This document shows, in pieces, positions 60,279 through 64,000 of a stretch of 64,000 nt of DNA. The position numbers were made by a program, and so were the translations under genes. The stretch comes from Flavobacteriaceae bacterium UBA3356 (GTDB lineage: Bacteria > Bacteroidota > Bacteroidia > Flavobacteriales > Flavobacteriaceae), in contig DEQW01000003.1 in assembly GCA_002360635.1 (NCBI GenBank), positions 332,966 through 396,965 on the forward strand. The letters are read 5' to 3'. Each line of letters opens with the position of its first letter. Position 1 is the stretch's first letter. The notes under the pieces are model-generated. The model had not been told where the DNA came from and ran no database searches. It was given only the letters and a program-made list of their open reading frames with translations.

Positions 60279-63089
60279 TTAGTACCATTTTCTGGTAAAT
60301 AAACCCAGCAAAGTTCTGAGATCGAGTGTGACAATAAAGCGGATGCGTTGGTCATAATTTTCCAATGCAGGTTCCCAACCTAAATTGGAATAAAGCGGGA
60401 AGTAGAGTTCAAAATAATCGGCAACCAAACTCAATCGGATTCCTGTGTCAAACACTCCTTGTGTGCCTCGATCGGTGTTGTGTATTAAACCAACATCACC
60501 ATAAGCATAGACCCATTTCCAGATATTGGTACTAGCATTTAACGTAGTTATCCAGCTATTGGCAAACTTTGGTTTTAACTGGGACTTAAAACCACCTTCG
60601 GCTACAATTAATTGCTGACTAAACAGACCGCTTTGCTCACTCCTTCCGTAGTAATTGTAATCAAAAAGGTAATCTGTTGGTCTATCTAAGGCAAAACTGA
60701 AAAAATCTTCATTTTCTCGTGTGTCATTAAAAAGAAAAGCACCCGCAAAAAAACGAAGGTTTAGTTGACGGTTGTTTAAAAAGAGTTTTCGGTATTCCAG
60801 CGTAGTAGAAATCTTACTGAATTTTGCTGAAATTTCATAATCAACAATACCTTTAAAATAGTTAATTAAATTAGGGTTAGAATACACATATTGAAGATTA
60901 AAAACGCTGTAATTAGGTTCCTGATTGGGGTCGTTTGGGTTGTCATCCCTAATTACATTTACACTCCTAAGATTAATAAATTGCTTTTCATTATCCCGTA
61001 AATCTTTGTTTCGGAAAGCGAAGGTCATAAATGGGGTGTAGCGTCTGTAAAACAAATCCCGGTCATACGAAAAATAACTCCCTGCAAAACCATATCGCAT
61101 TGAATATAAAGACTCTTTATCTAAGTTTTGAGTATAAACAAGAGAACCACTTCCTATTATAGTATTGGATTTAAGCCCAATTTGTGGTGTCAATTTATAA
61201 TGAAACCCTTTTGGCAAAACCGTTTTATTATACACTTTAGGGCCTACCACAAAGCCATCATACAAGTTGTACTGAAACTCTGGCATAAAAAATACCTGAT
61301 TGTAGCGAGAATCACCAACATCTTGAAACAACCTAAATTGAAACGGACGGTTAAACAATCCTTTTACAGCTTTATAGTTGTTGCGTTGGTTGTATTCTGG
61401 GATGGTTTTTTCATAGTTTAGAACCAACTTCCCGACGTCTTTTTTTGGTACCGTAACCGTTGCAATGCTGTCAATGGGTAACAACCACTTTTTAAATAAA
61501 ATACTGTCATTGTTAATTCCGTAGAGCGAAACAGGCATGCTGTTTTTACGGGTATTCTTAACAGTTACTTTAAGGGAATCACCTTGTTTTTCAACATTTT
61601 TTATCCTGAAATCAATTGTTGTACGGGAATCTATATAATCAGTAAAAAACCAGTTAACAGGTAAGGTTGTGTTTTTCTGAAGTGTTTCTTTAAAAACTAT
61701 CGGATCAATAGGTTTTAATTTGTTTTCAGAATAAAAATCTTTAATGCTTTTTGAAATCGTTTCTTTCCCTAAATAATCTGAAAGGTACTTTATTCCAGCG
61801 CCACCATAATAATCGTTTGCTATATTTTTATTGAATTTCAGCAATGAATCGCGAGAGGTAGTTAAGGATTGTTGTAAGTTGTTTCGGGCGACATTTTGGT
61901 ACAACAAAGGGTATTGATCGTTAAACTCTAAGTCGGCTGCGTGTGCCCAACGAATAACCCAAAAGTTGCTTAGACTTCCTAAAATTTTCATTTTAGGGTA
62001 ATATGTGTCAACATACTCCATCATTAAATGGATTTGCAAAGCACCGATTAACCAACTGTCCTTACGGGGGTTGAGTGAAAGGGATGATTCTAGATATTTT
62101 CTGGTTATGGTTTTAAGTTGTTCCATATCATACTCAAAACCAGCAGGGAAGGGGCTTATAAAGTCAGGAAGTTGGTTAAGGCCGTACACTGGGCTATTTC
62201 GATAATCTGCTTCGCTAATCACCATTTTTTTAAATGGATACTCCCCAAGATTGTCATCTAAAAAATGTACAATTCTGTCAATTGCCAATGCACTAATTTG
62301 AGGTGAAATTTTTTCGTCCTTTAAGTTGGTTACAATGGTAAGCTTATCGGTTTCTATAGTTTCAAAAGAGGAATCTTTTTCAAGAAATAGAGTTGCTTGG
62401 TTACGTTCTTTACCTTGTAATAAAATGGCTTTTTGATTTTCAGAAATTGTTTCTGAAATAATATTAAAATCTGAAGTAAGTTTATACTCTTTCGGAACTT
62501 TAAAGCTTATTGTAAAAGAGGAAGGCGTTAAAAATAGGTCGTCTGTATTTTTATTACTGTACGCTTGCCAATCATTATCAAAAACCGCAGGTGAAATATA
62601 CCAGTATTTCAGTTTATAATTGTTGTTTTCTGTCACTCCAAAGCGTGTAAACTTAGTACTTGGCAACTTTACAGTGTACATTAAATTTACGGTAAAATTT
62701 TCTCCCGGCAGTATTGGGTTTATGGGAGTAATTTTAATAATATCGGTAGCTTTTCCACGTTTCCAATTTAATGGGGTATTTGTTGCACCTGTAATGCTGT
62801 GAACAGTTGTTTTACCCCTATCTTCTTTTTTTTCAAAATGAAAAGAACTGTTGTAATTTTCAGCAAACCGTTTTGCCAAGGGTGTGGTTTTACTCGAAAA
62901 ACTATTGGCCCAATCGTTTAAAAAAACGTCTTGCCAGGCAATATTTGATGTATTCTTAAATACAATTTGCTGGTTTATTTGAATGCTTTTTGTTTCAGGC
63001 TTTAATTCTGCCTCAATAGAAATTTCATATTGAGCGGACATGGTGACCACGAATAAAAAACATGTAAATAAGAAAAGCTTTTTAAGCAT
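60279..63089 (-). CDS. Outer-membrane beta-barrel protein with a decayed M1 aminopeptidase domain
   Basis: A 936-residue exported protein (signal MLKKLFLFTCFLFVVTMSAQ). The N-terminal 550 residues follow the M1 peptidase layout: beta sandwich (YEISIEAELKPETKSIQINQ), then a gluzincin-like domain with VYGLNQLPDF in the place of the GAMEN strand. There is no HExxH anywhere, and the usual WLNEG is WLIGA, so it should be inactive. The C-terminal third has aromatic-rich alternating strands and ends in a terminal aromatic residue (TRKWY), like an outer-membrane barrel. Exact function unknown; a surface or envelope role is likely. Confidence 0.78.
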   Translation of the reverse strand: MLKKLFLFTCFLFVVTMSAQYEISIEAELKPETKSIQINQQIVFKNTSNIAWQDVFLNDWANSFSSKTTPLAKRFAENYNSSFHFEKKEDRGKTTVHSITGATNTPLNWKRGKATDIIKITPINPILPGENFTVNLMYTVKLPSTKFTRFGVTENNNYKLKYWYISPAVFDNDWQAYSNKNTDDLFLTPSSFTISFKVPKEYKLTSDFNIISETISENQKAILLQGKERNQATLFLEKDSSFETIETDKLTIVTNLKDEKISPQISALAIDRIVHFLDDNLGEYPFKKMVISEADYRNSPVYGLNQLPDFISPFPAGFEYDMEQLKTITRKYLESSLSLNPRKDSWLIGALQIHLMMEYVDTYYPKMKILGSLSNFWVIRWAHAADLEFNDQYPLLYQNVARNNLQQSLTTSRDSLLKFNKNIANDYYGGAGIKYLSDYLGKETISKSIKDFYSENKLKPIDPIVFKETLQKNTTLPVNWFFTDYIDSRTTIDFRIKNVEKQGDSLKVTVKNTRKNSMPVSLYGINNDSILFKKWLLPIDSIATVTVPKKDVGKLVLNYEKTIPEYNQRNNYKAVKGLFNRPFQFRLFQDVGDSRYNQVFFMPEFQYNLYDGFVVGPKVYNKTVLPKGFHYKLTPQIGLKSNTIIGSGSLVYTQNLDKESLYSMRYGFAGSYFSYDRDLFYRRYTPFMTFAFRNKDLRDNEKQFINLRSVNVIRDDNPNDPNQEPNYSVFNLQYVYSNPNLINYFKGIVDYEISAKFSKISTTLEYRKLFLNNRQLNLRFFAGAFLFNDTRENEDFFSFALDRPTDYLFDYNYYGRSEQSGLFSQQLIVAEGGFKSQLKPKFANSWITTLNASTNIWKWVYAYGDVGLIHNTDRGTQGVFDTGIRLSLVADYFELYFPLYSNLGWEPALENYDQRIRFIVTLDLRTLLGLFTRKWY

Positions 63090-63106
63090 ATTGGGGAGTG
63101 TGTATT

Positions 63107-63796
63107 TTAGAAGTTAGGACTAAGATTATATTTATCATAAAACTGATTTAATATATCTAGTACTTCATCTTCGTGATCTACTATGTGCACGAGCTCCAAA
63201 TCTTCTGGACTTACATTGTTGTTTGCCTCAAGCAGCGTTTCTTTTACCCAATCCCATAAGCCGCTCCAGAACTTTGTACCTACTAATATTAACGGGAACT
63301 TATCTATTTTATGGGTTTGTATAAGGGTGAGAGCTTCAAAAAACTCGTCTAAAGTCCCAAAACCACCTGGCATAACCACAAACCCTTGAGAATATTTAAC
63401 GAACATAACTTTACGCACAAAAAAGTAATCAAAATCTATGCTTTTATCACTATCAATATACGGGTTATCGTGTTGCTCAAAGGGTAATGTGATGTTTAAC
63501 CCTACTGAAGTTCCGCCGGCCAAATGTGCCCCTTTGTTACCAGCTTCCATAATACCAGGGCCACCGCCAGTAATTACCCCATAGCCATTATTGGTTATTT
63601 TTTCGGCAATTCGCTCAGCTAATTTATAATACTTGTGGTCTGGCTTGGTGCGAGCAGATCCGAAAATAGAAACACAAGGTCCAATTTTACTCAGTTTTTC
63701 GTAACCTCCTACAAATTCGCCCATTATTTTGAAGATGGCCCAAGAATCATTGGTTTTTACGAGGTTCCAGTTTTTATTTTTTTGTTCGTTTCTCAT
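63107..63796 (-). CDS. TIGR00730 (LOG family) Rossmann-fold protein
   Basis: A 229-residue protein with the LOG family motifs GGGPGIMEAGNKGAH and PGGFGTLDEFFE. Enzymes of this type hydrolyse nucleoside monophosphates (cytokinin riboside 5'-monophosphate phosphoribohydrolase) or act as nucleotide-binding proteins. It follows the uvrA end on the same strand, with the barrel protein next. Complete. Confidence 0.93.
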   Translation of the reverse strand: MRNEQKNKNWNLVKTNDSWAIFKIMGEFVGGYEKLSKIGPCVSIFGSARTKPDHKYYKLAERIAEKITNNGYGVITGGGPGIMEAGNKGAHLAGGTSVGLNITLPFEQHDNPYIDSDKSIDFDYFFVRKVMFVKYSQGFVVMPGGFGTLDEFFEALTLIQTHKIDKFPLILVGTKFWSGLWDWVKETLLEANNNVSPEDLELVHIVDHEDEVLDILNQFYDKYNLSPNF

Positions 63797-63913
63797 GTTT
63801 ATGTCTTTTGTATTCCCACTTTTTTGGTATTCCTACAAAGGTTTTGGAACACTCAGTGTACCATCTTGCAGAATATTTATGCCTTTAGTATCCAACATCT
63901 GTCATCTTTCTTC

Positions 63914-64000
63914 TCACGAATGTAATTCTTTTTTAAGAAAACGTGCTGTATGGCTTTTCTTGTTTTTAATAATTTCCTCGGGAGTTCCTGTGGCGATTAC
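63914..64000 (-). CDS. uvrA: UvrA excinuclease subunit, C-terminal end (partial)
   Basis: The frame is open to the window edge and reads VIATGTPEEI, then KNKKSHTARFLKKELHS and a stop. This is the usual C-terminus of UvrA (the GTPEEI and FLKxxL ending). The rest lies beyond base 64000. It is too short for a strong call alone, but the motif is distinctive. Confidence 0.75.
   Translation of the reverse strand, partial: VIATGTPEEIIKNKKSHTARFLKKELHS

Noticed and set aside
1..64000. tRNA, rRNA, riboswitch and CRISPR genes.
   Set aside because: No cloverleaf, rRNA core, known riboswitch layout or repeat-spacer array was seen by eye; a covariance-model scan would be needed to exclude small RNAs.

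Overview
This AT-rich window comes from a Bacteroidota chromosome, most likely a marine member of the Flavobacteriaceae. Three secreted proteins end in type IX secretion (T9SS) sorting domains (YPNP motif, final KK/KL tail). Promoters fit the flavobacterial TAnnTTTG -7 element, often very close to the start codon, and no strong Shine-Dalgarno sites are seen. Menaquinone genes, a fused alpha/beta 2-oxoacid dehydrogenase E1 and many short lipoproteins fit the same group. Almost the whole window is ordinary chromosomal coding sequence. I see no tRNA, rRNA, CRISPR array, insertion sequence or integrase.

Layout. 0-6 kb: end of a histidine kinase and its LuxR-type regulator, a DUF6122 membrane protein, a ComM/YifB ATPase and a double-domain M16 lipoprotein peptidase. 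6-10.7 kb: a 5-oxoproline (pyroglutamate) operon, with DUF2891 lipoprotein, Nramp-like transporter and PxpA, PxpB, PxpC. 10.7-15.3 kb (minus strand): a membrane patatin and a short cluster built around an orphan phage-type tail-tube protein. 15.5-18 kb: a four-gene sensory operon. 18-21.5 kb: RluA-type pseudouridine synthase, PanB, an NTF2-like secreted protein and L-serine dehydratase. 21.5-23.2 kb: a UmuD-like/UmuC pair. 23.3-29.5 kb: DUF4397 and FG-GAP T9SS cargo, SDR, alcohol dehydrogenase and CPBP protease. 29.8-34.7 kb: dnaK and a four-gene ABC transporter operon ending in a LolA-like protein. 34.7-38 kb: small envelope proteins, an LRR protein and an esterase. 38-45.4 kb: menI-menF-menD, cvfB, a secreted cysteine peptidase and menB. 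45.4-50.3 kb: a sterol-desaturase-like hydroxylase and a DUF1704 / ATP-grasp / aspartoacylase operon. 50.4-56.9 kb: a fragment of asnB, a LuxR regulator plus hydrolase, a large T9SS protein and intact asnB. 57-64 kb: a small secreted protein, fused E1, a beta-barrel protein with a decayed M1 peptidase domain, a LOG-family protein and the end of uvrA.

The strongest unexpected signal is upstream of asnB. A 16-codon open frame with seven consecutive Asn codons is followed by a possible antiterminator arm and an 11-bp terminator hairpin with a T-run. This is the architecture of ribosome-mediated attenuation by asparagine supply. Other points to check are a UmuD homologue that has lost both catalytic residues, an Nramp-family protein without the metal-binding motif inside an oxoprolinase operon, the DUF1704/ATP-grasp pair (which resembles the eukaryotic tubulin detyrosination/tyrosination pair), the orphan tail-tube cluster, and a 191-bp asnB direct repeat flanking about 4.5 kb.
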